From: Vitellaria paradoxa
Taxonomy: Eukaryota > Streptophyta > Magnoliopsida > Ericales > Sapotaceae
Length of the DNA stretch: 64,000 nt
Assembly (NCBI GenBank): GCA_019916065.1
Contig: CM034240.1
Coordinates: 38,677,389-38,741,388, forward strand
Reading direction: 5' to 3'
Below, piece after piece: positions 22,481-35,869 of the stretch. Position 1 is the stretch's first letter, and the number at the start of each line of letters is the position of its first letter. The translations under genes and the position numbers were made by a program. The notes below the pieces were generated by a model. That model had not been told where the DNA came from. It saw only the letters and a list, made by a program, of their open reading frames with translations, and made no database searches.

Positions 22481-23533
22481 GTTTTCTACTACATTAGAAT
22501 AGCAGCAAACTCCTACATTCATATGCAAGATGGTACAACCATGATATGTTCACGAAACCCCACATGATGCATTGGTTAAACTAGCTTGTAACAAATACTT
22601 AAGAGACAGGAGGAAGCATAATGTTTGAAACTGTCCTTGTTATAATTTATTCCACGATAATGTTTACTGTCATTTGAATGGTCAGGTTATTTCAAATTTT
22701 CAATGTCTTCTCGATTGCACTTTCACTTTGCTCATGGCAGCTGTTTTGTCCTTGGGTATGATGCTTAATGGTTGTGCATGGATCTGGTTTTAAGACACAA
22801 TAATATAACAATTGGCAAGTTGGTGGTTCATGTTGTCTAGTTCTTTTATTAATTTGTCGGTGTTATTTGCTCATGACTCATTGCAATAATTTTGTTATGT
22901 GGTGTTTTATGTGGCATTTGGATTTTGATGTTCTCAGATAGCAATGAAGTATCCTTGTTTGGAATAGGTTTGCTATATAAGTATTTCAAGAACTCCATTT
23001 TGCATAAGTTTGCTATATTTCAATCAACTCCAGTTTGCAATAGGTTTCCTATATTGCAACGAAGTGTCCTTCTCTTTTCATGCTTGTTGCATTTGAGGCT
23101 AAATAGAAACGATTTCTGTTTTGACCCTGATTCCTATTCAATTGCAATATACGTGCATGATTGACATTACCAAAGCCCCTTGAATGGCAGTCACTTTGGG
23201 GCCTTCCTTGCATGTAATATTTACTGGATGAGTAATTAATCAAAAGAAAATATATATATATATATGTACTAAGAAGGTTTCTTTAAAAAATGAGAAGTCC
23301 GTTGAATTATTATGTATTCATCCACTTGTGTTGTTATTTGATGAGTATTTTGGATGGGCATATATAGTTAGCCCTCCCTAAAATTAGGAACCAAGACGGT
23401 TATATTTCTTTATGTTTGGGGGAAATTTTCCTTTTCGCATGCAGATATTTGTGTAAATCAATTTCCATTGCTACTCGCTATACTAAACTTCTGTAACAAA
23501 TTTCGTATGTAGATATTTCCTGCTTTGTGTGCA

Positions 23534-24517
23534 GTGAGAAGGACAGTGGATATGTGCTTGTTGCATTGATTGGCTGCCATGATTGCTTCATTGAGGCTCA
23601 AATTGACGAGTAAGACTTCCTTGCCTTTTCCTTTCCCATGTATTTTCTCACCATTTCTGTGTGCATGCTTATAATGAATAAATATTAGATTTGCTTTTAT
23701 ATGTTGTCATTATTTTTCATTGCAAATTCACAAAGTTTATTTTTTCTTAATGATTCAGTTGGTTGTCTTTGTTGTCCTTATTTACATATGACCATCTGAT
23801 ACAGTAGTAAGATTAATTTTCTTTCTTCTTTGCCCCATACTTTATGTTTCAAGTTCTACATTTATGTTTAGCTCATTGGGTACTGTGGGTTTCTTGTTTT
23901 GGTTTCTTTACTCCCAAAAAAAAAATAAGTCCTCCAACTGCTTTCTTCCTTTTTATGTAATGCCTCTCTCTTATAAACACACACATGTTGTATTATTTAC
24001 TAAAAAGAGCATTGTTTTTTCATCTTTGATAATTAATGTCCATTATTTATTTTGAAAATGTGAGAATAGATAATGTCCATTATGCTTCAAGGATGAATTT
24101 AGGAAGTCTAACAAGGAAGGCAACCAAGGTTTTACTAGTGTTTCTATGGTAGAATTCAAGCCTTATTTTTTTTTTTTTTTTTTTTGGCCTTGAAATCAGG
24201 TTCTTATTTTCTAGGGCCAGTTAATGGTTGGTTATATGAATGAAATTGGGAATGATTGGTTGTGAGACTTAACTTTCTTTACTCTTTTTTTTTTTTTTTT
24301 TTTTCTCGTTTTCTTTAAATGTGCAAGGATAAAACAACTGACGAAACAAAGATAATAATTTGCACCTCGGCAATTGATATGATATAATGTGGTGTTTTTG
24401 ATTATTTCTTTTTCTTTTTTTTATTTTTTCCACTGTATAATTTGCTTTCCAGAGCTCTCTCTCTCTCTCTCCCCCCCCTCCCCCTCTTTGATTTCCTTTG
24501 TTTTATCTATTTTCCAA

Positions 24518-24585
<68 letters not shown>

Positions 24586-24743
24586 TTTCCTTTGTTAATG
24601 CAGTGTACGGACAATGCTAAGTTTCATTTTGATGGACTCGGATTCTGGTAGTGCTTCGGGGGAGAGGCTTTTGCAGCGGAGTTGCATATACTCAACTCCA
24701 ACTCAGGACTTTAAAATTGCAGGGAAGAAAGATACATACTGAT
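23534..24743 (+). other. Two possible unassigned coding exons between the SIS3 copies
   Basis: After a TGTGTGCAG acceptor, 23535-23609 reads EKDSGYVLVALIGCHDCFIE then AQID, before a GTAAGACT donor. After a TTAATGCAG acceptor, 24604-24741 continues in frame: VRTMLSFILMDSDSGSASGE, RLLQRSCIYSTPTQDFKIAG, KKDTY, stop. The joined frame is open across the intron. I recognise no family, found no upstream exon in 22480-23530, and the stretch could be chance. It may be the 3' remnant of a lost gene, or a 3' UTR exon of SIS3-A. Confidence 0.25.
24480..24590. repeat. (TA)n-(TATG)n microsatellite
   Basis: A CT/C-rich run is followed by TA repeats from about 24520 to 24561 and then TATG repeats to about 24585. 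Confidence 0.85.
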
Positions 24744-25170
24744 TATAACTTTTTGCAAACACCAATTATTCATTCTATTTTGATACTGGAGATTAATGTA
24801 TAGCTTTGAAATTGATACTTTGAGGGGATAAATTATTTAGGGACATTGGTACCCGGATTTTATTCTCATCCAGAGATGTCTAATTCCCATGTTTGGTATT
24901 TTGGTTTGTCACTGTTGCATTAAGAGAAGAAATTTATTTGGAGGCATCTAGTGAAAATCTTGTGTAAAAAATTTTGTAATAAGAAACAATATATATGTTA
25001 TATAAATAAAAATAATATGATAAAAAATTGTTAATTAAATATTACTTTTCTTGTTCTTTGAGAAGCAAATTTTTTTTTTTTTTTTTTGGAGAACGTTTAA
25101 ACTTTTTTTTTTTTCTTTACAAAAATTATATTTGACTTTTCGAAATAAAGTAATAGGTAAATAACAATAA

Positions 25171-25430
25171 ATACCGTTTGGGAAGAGTAGCTATTAGCAT
25201 GTGCTAATGGCTACTTCAATAATAGTTGTACTTTTTTATCTTCTTATATTTTAATCTTCTTTTAAACTTTCGAGAATAAAAATGTCAATTTATTCTTACA
25301 AATTAGCAATAAAAAAAAAAGTAATTTTTTTTTCCTTCTCAAACACAAAATTAGCTAATTTTTTTAGCTAATTACTAGCCTAATTTTTTTTTAGCTACCA
25401 TTAGCACATGCTAATTTTCTCAAACGGTGT
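25171..25430. mobile_element. Hairpin MITE, ~260 bp
   Basis: ACCGTTTGGGAAGAGTAGCT and TTAGCATGTGCTAATGGCTA at the left are mirrored by AGCTACCATTAGCACATGCT and CTCAAACGGTGTC at the right, giving inverted repeats of about 45 bp. TTA follows the right end. Confidence 0.65.
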
Positions 25431-26424
25431 CTTAATTTTATATGATTAATATATATATATATATATATAAAATAAAATAAGATAGTTTTTTGAAAATATT
25501 TTTTTCACAAATTAATATATAACGGTTAAAATTTTTTTTTTCCTTTCATTCAATGAATGAAATCGTTTTTATATTGTTGATTTCTCATCTAATTCTTATT
25601 TTAGTAGATTCCATTATCTTTATCTTATAAAACATTTTGGACATTCTAAATTTTACCATATTTCAAGAGTGAATATTATATGTAAATCAAAATTATCAAC
25701 TTAAATTATACTCAATTATAGTTTCTAAGAAATTGAACTTTTCAAATTAAAGCACCATAATTTGTGCTTTGTTATAGTGCTTATCAAAAATTAATTGGAG
25801 AGAGAGACCAAAACATATGGACGGAGTGTTTGGTTTATCAAAATCTATTAAAACTCATTAATTTTTATCAATTTTTTGTACTTTCTTCTAATCAAATTTC
25901 GTCACATACTACTATTATATTAATTTTTTATACTTTTATTATTTTTTTGGCCATTTAAATATCTTATAATAACTATTAGAGCGTAAAATTTTAGAAAAAA
26001 ATTAAAACTTATGGACTATCATAGTTTTTTTTATTTGAACTTTTTGTCAAAAAATTTAATTATCTAAAAAACTTAATATTAATTTTGTTTAGAATACTAT
26101 AAGTACGAATTATTATATATATATATATATATATATTATGGGCCTCTATTGCATTCGGGAGCCGTAGGCAACTGTTTTACATGCTTGGGACAAGGATCGA
26201 CCTGGATTTAAGAAGAAAAATAGAAATAGAAGATGAAAGAAAAATTAAAAATAAAAAAAAAAATTAAACAAGAAAAAAATTTAATACGCCGAGCGCGCTT
26301 TTGTTGCCTAGTAAAAATGTGTACTGAAAAAAACATGTAATAGTCTGATTTTAGTAAAAATATGTGTTGAAAAAAACGTGCTAATCTTATTTATATCTTT
26401 CCCTCTTCTCTTGAAACCAACTTA

Positions 26425-26579
26425 GGGTGCGTTTAGAATAACAAAAAATGAAATAAAATAAAATAAAGTGAAATAAATTATAAATTCATAATTTGTACAA
26501 TAAAATAAAAAATAAATAATTTTTTAAAATCTTTTAAATATTTTTTACTGTTTTTTTTAATTTTTAGTCACTCTAACTA
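26425..26579. mobile_element. Tourist-like MITE, reverse orientation
   Basis: GGGTGCGTTTAGAATAAC follows a TTA, and TTCATAATTTGTACAATAAA plus a final AGTCACTCTAAC are the reverse complement of the main family signature. The right terminus is worn. Confidence 0.55.
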
Positions 26580-28684
26580 GAATATTATAAGAATGAATCA
26601 TAGGTTAGAGTAACAAGATTGATACTCTCCGTGATTTTTGGCCAGCTAAAGTCAGCCCAGTATTCACTCTTAAAGTGGAGACAATAAGTTTTCTTGTACC
26701 AAAAGATTGATACCTTGAGAGAAAATATGTGTGTAGAGAGTAAAAGATTTATGTCTTTACCCTTGTTCAAGTATACAAAGCGAAAATTAATTTTATAAAA
26801 AAATGTGGGAAGTTCAGGCTAGATGATGAAATCAACAGCTCCCAACTCCACTAGTTGGTGATAAATCAACATCTCTAGTATCTTCTAAAGCTCTCGACAA
26901 AGTTTTGGAATTATTTGACAGAAGCTTTTTCCACTTTGCTGGTCGGTTTTAGGTCGGCGTCCAGTGTCTTCTAGCTTTTGGACTTGTGTGAAATTCCAGA
27001 ATTGCCAGTGGACAAACAGTTTATCTTTAACCGACACACCAAATGAATTGGACAAATCTATCACTCCACAAAGATAAGCCTTCATTTGCTGTTGAGACGG
27101 GACAGTCCACACTCGTCAATTTTATATTCAATAACAATAATAACAAAAATCTTATCGTATTAGATGAGATTGTTTATATACATTATATGGTATCACTGTA
27201 TCAACAGTTTTTTCGTTGATTTATATCATAAAAGATTCGATAAAATTTTATTTTAACTGTCGATTACTTAACATAACCGTTTTCCTTTATCTGGGATTAG
27301 AACCAGCTATGAAAAAAAATTCGGTAATTTTATATTATTTTTATATTATTATTTACTTAGTAAGAAAAAAAAGGGGGGGGGGGAATAAACTCTTCCACAC
27401 AACTGACCTAATTCAAGTACTGCATCAACGGAATATACCCAACGTGGCATTCATTTGATGTCATAAAGAATGTCGCCCTCCTCCAAACCATAAATTAAAC
27501 CTCTGGTAGGTAAAGGAAGCAAATAACTCAAATTTGATCTGTGTTTGGATTATTAAAATTTCATTTGTAATCGATTTGTTAAGGAAATAAATTAAATTTA
27601 AACACAACGTCGTATATGTAACTTAAATTTTACTCGAACTATAAATTTAAATCTATAAAAATAATCAAGTAACTCGTACATTACTCAAAAACTTAACTAG
27701 TTAAAGTTGAACATATTTTTAGATTTGACAAGATTTTTAAACTAAATTTAAATAATTTACTATTTGATTCTGTTAGAATAACTAATTAAACCGCTCACTA
27801 TATTGATAGCATATAAAGATTGGTTGTTCAAATGTCGTTTTAACAATATATAAAGTGAAAACAATATAGGTATTCTTGTAAATCTAAACTTAATTGGGGT
27901 CAAGTTACGATATCGTTATATTATAATTTGATATTTTTAATTGCATTAGGTTTTACTTCTTTTTTCTCCTTTTTCTAAACCAACTATAATTTATTATTAT
28001 TTTTTGTATAATATACTCGTGCACTTAAATAAGATTGGATGGATTTGTCATTTAACTCGCTTAATTGTCATAAGAGATTTATGGTATGATAATTGACAAA
28101 AGAAAAAATGTTAGTCTCAATCATGACTAATATATCTGAATTGTTATTTTACTAGTCTTTTATTAGATTTTTATATATTAATAAACATTCTAAATACGTT
28201 AATTGAGATTGAGCAACTAATACTATCACTCTTTTTATATGAAAATGCATTAATATTTTTTATATCATAATCATGCTCTAATTAAGATGTATAATATGAT
28301 AAAGCATCTTAAAAAAATAACATATGAAGGGGAGAAATTTGGCCTATTTGCTTTGAGGGTGCTCGGATACACTTTAGGCGCTTGACCCCTATCTTAAGTG
28401 GAATGAGCATATTTAGGTACTCCCAAAATAGAGAATACTTTTATGGGATAAATTAATCCTTTTGCAATCAGGGGTTCAGAGTTGGAAAGTAGGCATTTTA
28501 CTTGAAATAAATCCGTGAGAGAGTTGCATATAATATTAAAGTGGAGGCTAAGTGTTGGATCAAGGACTTGGAGCACATGGAGACACACTCAAAATAGATA
28601 ATACTTTCGTAAGGAAAATTTATCACCTTGCAATATACATTTAAAAATAAACAAAAATCTAAGTTTGCATAAATTTAAATCTAT

Positions 28685-29042
28685 GGGTGCGTTTGGAGTT
28701 CCAAAAAATTTTAAAAGTTTCAATTTTTTTAAATTTCAAAAAATTCTAATTTTTTTAAAAAAATTAATCATAATCCGTTAGAACGAACTAAAATGGTGCG
28801 TTTTAATAGATTTTACCAGATTTTAAAAAAAATTGATCTGACATTTATACTAAAAAGTTACATAAAACTCCAAAAATTTTTAAATCCTCAACTAAAATTT
28901 TGCTACGTGTCACTTCATATAATTTTTAACAACTTTATATCAAATCAAATATAAATATCCAACAATCATTTCACAATAATTTTTTATACTCTAAACCCCA
29001 AAAGAATTATACTTTTGATTTTTTTGAGACTCCAAACACACC
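28685..29042. mobile_element. Tourist-like MITE, 358 bp
   Basis: Terminal repeats GGGTGCGTTTGGAGTTCC and GAGACTCCAAACACACC are inverted. The interior is AT-rich. TAT precedes and TTA follows, so the target duplication is imperfect or offset. Confidence 0.6.
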
Positions 29043-29302
29043 TTATATAGGTATAATTCACCAAAAAAATTTTAAATTATAATAAACTAAAATTATTTCT
29101 ATTGAGTTGCAAAAATTGACTTGCTTAATTATGATATTTAAGAAGTAAAGATTATCAGCAACGAGTTTCGGGTATCACTACGGCTTGTTTATGTATAAAG
29201 ATTTTGACTGTCAAATAACGGCGAACAAAAAGCAAACGGCCGTCAAACGCACCGCCCCCGGAATTCCTGTTTCAGTTCACCAGTTCGCAGAAAAAAGCTT
29301 TC

Positions 29303-29307
<5 letters not shown>

Positions 29308-29345
<38 letters not shown>
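29308..29345 (+). repeat. (CT)n microsatellite upstream of SIS3-B
   Basis: An uninterrupted CT run about 190 bp before the copy B start codon, probably in the promoter or 5' leader. CT-rich leaders are common in plant genes. Confidence 0.8.
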
Positions 29346-29349
<4 letters not shown>

Positions 29350-29537
29350 AGCCTCCCTCTTCATGTGTTTGTCTCTCTAGATTCTTTGCATTGAATGCTC
29401 CGACTCAAATGAAATCCACACGCAATAGATTCGTAATTCGACTTGGGTCTCGGGTTCGATAAATATATATCCGGCGAGAAATGAATATTCAATCTTGGGA
29501 GTGGCAGACTCTAGGGCTTCGCTGAAGTTCGATTCCA

Positions 29538-32500
29538 ATGGCGATTCGAGGCGTCGATTTTAAGTGGTGAGTTTAAAGTTTAAGCCTTTCTTGAAGTGAA
29601 ATATTTTCTTGTGCACAATTGTGGGCTCGTTTGTGCGTGTCATTTGTTCTGCGTGGTCGTAGTTTTTCTGTAATTTGTGTAGTTGCTTCAATTACTTGAG
29701 TTTTTATCTTAATTATCTCAGGTACGATGGGTTTTTCCTGTCAATGTTGGCGACAAGTATGTATCCTTTGAATGGTGTTCTTTGATATATATATATATAC
29801 ACACACACACACGCAAACACATTAGCAATAATCCGTGCCTACGGCACTTTCTGAACAAAATTAGTATTAAGTTTTTATATAATTGAAATTTTAGATAAAA
29901 AGTTTAAATAAAAAAAAAATATGGTTATCCATGAGTTTTAATTTTCTTTTCCCAAAATTTTAGGCTCTAGTAGCTATTATATATTTTTGGTCTCTCTTCA
30001 ATTAATTTTTGATAAATATCATTAAAAAAAATACAAATTATAGTACTTTAATTTGTAATATTTAACTTTCTAGAAATTATAATAGTGTAAAATTTAAATT
30101 GACAGTTTTGATTTGCTTATAATTTCTATTTTATAATATGATGAAATTTAAAATGCACAAGCCATATAGATGGTAGTGGAGTCCATTAAAATACGAATTA
30201 TAATAACCTCAATTGTTGAATGAAAGAAAAAATAATTCTTAATTGTTAGATTTTATTTTGTGAGATGGATGTTTAAAAACCGCCATGTTTTATTATATAT
30301 ATATATGTATATATATATGTATGCATATATTTTTTTTAAAGTTGATTCTTTAACTATTTGCCGATTAGAATCATTATTGCAATCAATTGGAAGCGATACC
30401 ATCTCTGTATTTACCCTTTGCACATATGGATTGTGGTGGGTATCATCAATCTTTTTGTAGGATATCACTGGATCTATTTTGGTCTTATTTCTGGTTAAAT
30501 TATGTGAATTTTAGGTCTAATTATTATGTCTTGCCTTTTTATTAGGTTGACTACACTACTGTGTTTGTATTTCGGCTCTTGATGTTTGTAGATAATGGGC
30601 TTGCTGCTGGAATGGGACTGTAAGGCCTCAATCTTGACTGTGAGGTTATTATTACCATTGTATTGAAGATTATATGTTACATTGTGGCTGTTAGTAACTT
30701 AATGGATCAAGTTTTGGGTTGTCATCTTATCTAGTATTCAGTCATTTGGGGAAATTCTTGGACATGATTTGTTATCTTCAGAGTGCAAAACTTTGCTGCC
30801 CTGCTATTCCACAATGCCATTGTCATATATTTCCCAACAAATAAAAAATAAATAATCAACGCTATTGGCATATCACTCGAATCCAAGCAGTTCATGTGAA
30901 ATTTTACTAATTGAAACAAAAAAACTTCTACCTGTTTGCCCAATTGTTTGTTATATACTCTGAAGATTTTGCATGTGAAATCTTAATCTAAAGTCCTCTA
31001 GATGTATTCTAGAGTGTTGCTTTACCCAGTTTCTGAAGGCATCTTATTTATGCCAATGTTACCCATAATTAATCTCACGTGTCAATTTAAATTGGTTTCA
31101 GAGATTTTGGGCGGCAGCAGAGATATGCACGATTTTGTGGAAGAGTAGTGGTTCTTTCAATTCTTTCTTTGCTGCTTTATCCATTTCTTTGGGCTTGGAC
31201 TATTATTGGTACCCTGTGGTTCACTAGTGCAAGAGATTGTGTAAGTTTTGCATTTATTGTCTTCGCATTTGTTGAAACTTTGTGCTTGAGATAAGGTAAT
31301 GTTTATAAATTGCAGTTGCCTGAAGAAGGTCAAAAATGGGGTTTCCTGATTTGGTTGCTCTTCAGCTACTGTGGACTCCTTTGCATTGCTTGCATGTCTG
31401 TGGGGAAGGTTAGTTATACTTACTGCATTTCGTTAGCTTTGTTAATGACTCTAACAGTACCTCTTCCTCCAAAGACATTGAGTGAGATCTCTCTTTCAAT
31501 GTTTGTATTCCTGACGTCTCATGCTTCGTTTTGGCCTCTACACTAACTAGTAATTGTGATAGTATTCATCTCAATCATTCACGGTTCATGTGCTCTTTGG
31601 TTTTAATATTTGAGCGTCTCCTTTGCAGTGGTTAACCCGAAGACAAGCACACTTGCAACGGGCTCAACAGGGAATTCCTGTTTCAGAATATGGGGTAAGT
31701 TCTAGTGGCATCATTTTTTAGTGTTCTGCCATCGATTTTGCATGAATGTTTTTATAGGCTGTGTGGTTTGGGAGTTTGGACCTTGACTTCCAAGGGAAAA
31801 AGAAAGAAGTAAAGAAGGGGAGCCTGATAGCCATGCAGGTAACATAGAAAGAATGACTTCTAAATTTAGAGAGGGAGAGGGAAAAAGAGTTAAACTTGTC
31901 TCCATTTTTAGTCTTGCACAAATACTTTGAATCTTCTTCAATTTGGCAGTGGCTGGTTTTGCCCATTGAGCAGTTTACTTTGCTTTTCTTATTGAAATAG
32001 GTTGATTTATATATATTGATGAGTACGTTTCCTAACAGTTTAAGCTTTTGAGACAATTGGTGATTTAAAATGGAATTAGAGCTCTAGTTCCAGGAGATCC
32101 TAGGTCTAAATCTCATGATTAATGTTTTTACTTGTTTGTTCTTGTGTACTCTGTTCAATTTGTGCTGGTGCGTCTTATTTGATTAAGTTTGTTTGTCTCA
32201 ACTCTACGTGTGGGTTGGGATTGCACATGAGGGGAGTGTTTAAATAACTTGTTATACAATATTTGGTTTTCCTTAACATTTTAAACTTTTGGGACAATTG
32301 GTAACTTAGCAATCAACATTTCCAATGGTGCCTTAGAAGGCAATAACATGAAATTATAATAGCACGGGTTTGATTATCCCACCCTTTTTGCTTTGTTATT
32401 AGTGAAGGAGAAAAAAGGTCTCATGGTTCCTAAGGGCCTCAACTTGTAATCATAGCCTGCCGGCCATATGAATAAGTTGACCATTGAACATAAATACAAT

Positions 32501-34329
32501 CAGTACAAAAATTTGGACCATAAAATATGCAATATCTATGCTTTATGAACATGCACGCTGTTGCTCAGGTTCATACAGAAAGCTGCCCTAAATTGCCTCG
32601 TGTAGTGTGGTGTGTGTTGAGGTTGCTCTGATCTAGCATGTTGGAGGCAGTTTAGACTAGTACTATTATATCTGCTCCTATGCATGAATTCTGGCTGTAG
32701 TGAGTTATTTACAATTTATACAAAATTTCATGCTTACAAAATGATTGTTCAGGCTAAAGCAAATTTTTGTTCATGCCATCACAAGGTTTTAAGAGTATTT
32801 CCACTTTTCAGGTGTTGGTTGACATGATTCGTGTACCGGACTGGGCATTTGAAGCTGCCGGACAAGAGATGAGAGGCATGGGTCAAGAGGCTGCTGCATA
32901 CCATCCAGGGCTATACTTGACTCCAGCACAGGTATCAATTAAGTGATTATTATGGTAGGACTTGTAACCAGCTGAGCTGGCGCATTCGAAAGTAATGTTG
33001 GAGGTAGCATTCATGTTGTTTGGATGTGAGAATCACAAGTTGGAATAACTGTGCCTCAAGATGGAGCACGGTGCTATGTCTATATCAATTTGAAGTGTAT
33101 TAGTTGCCATTCTCCCTCTGTTACCCTGCTTATTGCAGATTCCAACATTATTATCCATTTTTGAGTTTTGCCCATCATATATGAGATTATGTCCTTGAGT
33201 ATTCGCAGAGAGAAGCAGTGGAGGCACTCATTCAGGAACTTCCAAAGTTCAGGTTGAAGGCTGTCCCTACTGATTGCAGTGAATGTCCCATCTGTCTAGA
33301 AGAGTTCCATGTGGGAAATGAGGTAAATATATCCTTAGTCCAACTTATAATCATTGAAAAACATATGTTCTGTAAGTCGTAAATTCCTTATCCCAATTAT
33401 TTGGTGTATCTGTCTGTAATATATAAAGGGGGAACTCCCTTTTGCGTGTATCTAAAGCCATGTCACAAATTTCTTTACAAAATACCCTCTTCTTCAACTG
33501 TCCACTTTCAGGAACCCATCAATTTAATTGTCGCAACTCTTCTCAACTTCTCCCCCCAGAATTTCTTGACCTGTAATTGATTTATAGGAATAGACAAAAG
33601 ATACAATTTGCAGCAATAGGGAGGGAATTGTGAGAGAAAGGAGTAGTGGAAGAAGAAAATTTAAGAATATGGTCATCACACGCATAGTGTGTGCCTTCGC
33701 ATTAGTGTGTACATATTACCATCTTCCCAAATGAGTTCGATTAAGTTTTGAAGACGCTGGATTCATATTTCTAGGTTTTTAGGGATATTTATAGTGCCAT
33801 TCTCAATGGTGTTTCTATTTTCTTTGCGATTTGGTAACAGATACTTCTGAAGCAAAAAAGGCAAGCTGTTGAAAGTGGCAAAGGGCACACCTCTCATTAA
33901 TTACCTTATGGTAGCTCTATTTAGGGCACTTGTACTATTTTCTCATTGAAAAATGTGGTGCAGGTTCGTGGCCTGCCCTGTGCTCACAATTTCCATGTTG
34001 AGTGCATCGACGAGTGGCTTCGTCTTAATGTGAAATGCCCTCGGTGTCGCTGCTCAGTCTTTCCAGACCTTGACCTTAGTGCGTTAGCAAACATCAGGCC
34101 CGATCCTGAACGGTCACCTGCCAGTGTTGTAACAACAGCCCAATATGTGAGAACCCAGCCTCCTAGCCAGCGTTATCTGTTGAGATTGCAAGGTTTGCTC
34201 CCACCAGTTCGTGCAGAAAGTGCAGGTCCGGTGATTGATACAGATGTTGCTTTGGAAACTGCTGAGAATGGAGGTCTGCCGGTGGAAATTCAGGGCTCCT
34301 CAAGCACAAGAGTGGGGACAATCTGTTGA
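29538..34329 (+). CDS. SIS3: RING-H2 membrane E3 ubiquitin ligase, SIS3-like, copy B (conserved)
   Basis: Ten coding exons: 29538-29566, 29722-29760, 30369-30435, 30546-30619, 31102-31240, 31316-31408, 31629-31694, 32812-32931, 33209-33322, 33964-34329, giving 368 aa. The start is MAIRGVDFKWYDGFFLSMLA. Segments VDYTTVFVFRLLMFVDNGLA, LPEEGQKWGFLIWLLFSYCG and LVDMIRVPDWAFEAAGQEMR, plus ETAENGGLPVEI near the end, follow Arabidopsis SIS3 as I recall it (about 358 aa). Four hydrophobic segments occupy residues about 14-140. The RING-H2 finger is Cys235, Cys238, Cys253, His255, His258, Cys261, Cys272, Cys275, with spacing C-x2-C-x14-C-x-H-x2-H-x2-C-x10-C-x2-C. The family acts as an E2-dependent ubiquitin ligase in a membrane and promotes the sugar response of seedlings. 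Exon borders and phases equal those of copy A, and intron text is partly alignable, so the two arose by direct duplication. This copy is the better candidate for the ancestral function. Confidence 0.93.
29785..30330. other. SIS3-B intron 2 insertion-rich sequence
   Basis: Intron 2 is about 600 bp in copy B against about 170 bp in copy A. The extra part starts at an (AT)n-(CA)n run near 29785 and ends near an (AT)n run at 30294-30329. No element class was recognised. Confidence 0.45.
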
Positions 34330-35049
34330 ACCCGTGCTGTTTTCAAGCTCATCTCAACACTACGTTTTTTTTTTTTTTTTTGGTTTGAACTCAATATAAT
34401 TAACAGCAATTTTTCCGTGTTCTAACCACTTGCTCCTTTGTCTGGTTTTGTTGACAATGAGTTTTGATTCAAAACATATGGGGATTGAACTTGTTCTTTT
34501 GTTACTGTTTAGGTTCTTATTCTTTTGAGGCTTGGCACTGTTTTTGTTATGAATAGATTTCATTGATTTTGATCACTTGTTTGCGTTCACATTAGACACC
34601 AAAGCAATCAGAAAATAGACAATTATTCTTCTACTTAGTTGCAGAAGAGTACTTTTGTGGGTTGAAGAAATAAGCAGCGACTGCTAGAGGAGGTGAACTA
34701 AACAAATTAGATAGATGTTAGGCACAGCTGGGGGCTAGGGGTGTTTTAAGGGTCAGTTATGGTTTAGATTGGATTCAGAACCAAATTGATTTCTATTTGG
34801 TTTGCCATTTCAGATCCAAAATCGAATCGATATTCACATAGAACCGATCTCACCTGACTCAATTTTATTGGCTCAAGTCGGGTCCATGAGGTAACTCTAT
34901 GTTTTTTGAAGAAAAATAAGGAAAAAATTGGGTTGGTCAAGATTGGGCCAGCTCAATCCGAATTGAAATATGTTAAATTAGAACTGCATTTATAAAAACT
35001 TCTAAAAATTTGATTGATACTTTTGAGACCCAGAAATGAATTGTCCATC

Positions 35050-35111
35050 TAATCACACTTTTGAGGGCCATTTTTGAATTTAATCACACTTTTGAGGGCC
35101 ATTTTTGAATC
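35050..35111. repeat. 31-bp perfect tandem duplication
   Basis: The unit beginning TAATCACACTTTTGAGGGCC occurs at 35050 and 35081. Confidence 0.8.
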
Positions 35112-35264
35112 GAACTTCCGATTGAATTAATTCGATGTGATTGGATTGGTTCGATTTTCAAGTTGTTTAAATATTTTGTACGTCACTATGTATTTAGGCC
35201 ATTGACTTTGTATATTATGTTACCAATTTCATTTATATAAACACTGGCTAGTTGTAATTCATTT

Positions 35265-35490
35265 AAATTGTATAGTTGTTATTCATTTATATTGATGGTT
35301 CAGATTGTAATTGTGACTGAATGTATGCATAGTTTCTCAAAACAAATTAAAAGTAAGATTTGTTTATATAAACGTTACACAGTTGTCATTGATTTAGCGG
35401 GTTTCATTTAAATTGATGACTCAAATTGTAATTGCGATTGAATGTATGTATAGTTTTTCAAACAAATTAAAAGCAAAATTAGTTTTTAGA
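35265..35490. repeat. ~121-bp imperfect tandem duplication
   Basis: TTGATGGTTCAGATTGTAAT at 35292 and TTGATGACTCAAATTGTAAT at 35413 mark two units. Both continue into GAATGTATG(C/T)ATAGTTT and CAAATTAAAAG. Confidence 0.7.
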
Positions 35491-35869
35491 AAAGGTGGAA
35501 ATTATATCATGTTTGAATTCATAATTTATGTCGATTTGTATATATTCAAATATTTTAAAATTTAATAAATACGTTATATAGTTAATTTATTTCAAAACCT
35601 GATTAATTTAGGTGGTCTAATGTTAAATAATTAATTTACTTGTGAACAAGATTGAGTTCAAGCGTTTAATTGGTATTCGGTGCACCAAATTGAGTACATA
35701 CAATGAAGCATGGCGGTTGAATGGCCCAAATGTCCAGTCTAATTAATATTGGACGATGATGGAAGGTACATAGGACCTAAGCTATGTTGTTTTCATTTTG
35801 AGTAACAATAATATGTGGGCAAAAATTTTAACGTCAGGTTCATTTAATGTTCATTAGGAGGGATAGATT

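Larger units (their letters stand above)
24745..29300. other. Intergenic region between SIS3 copies, no further gene seen
   Basis: AT-rich sequence with several repeats: a hairpin MITE at 25171-25430, a half-element at about 25826-25955 (GGAGTGTTTGGTTTATC), a reversed Tourist-like copy at 26425-26579 and a larger one at 28685-29042. Open frames at 26585-26770 and 26885-27112 (minus) match nothing I recognise. Confidence 0.5.

Noticed and set aside
26885..27112. 75-codon minus-strand frame with low AT content
   Set aside because: No similarity recognised, no splice or promoter context; could be a remnant but cannot be supported.
34738..34760. TAGGGGTGTTTTAAGG resembling a hAT left end
   Set aside because: No matching right terminus or 8-bp flanking repeat was found, so it is not called as an element.
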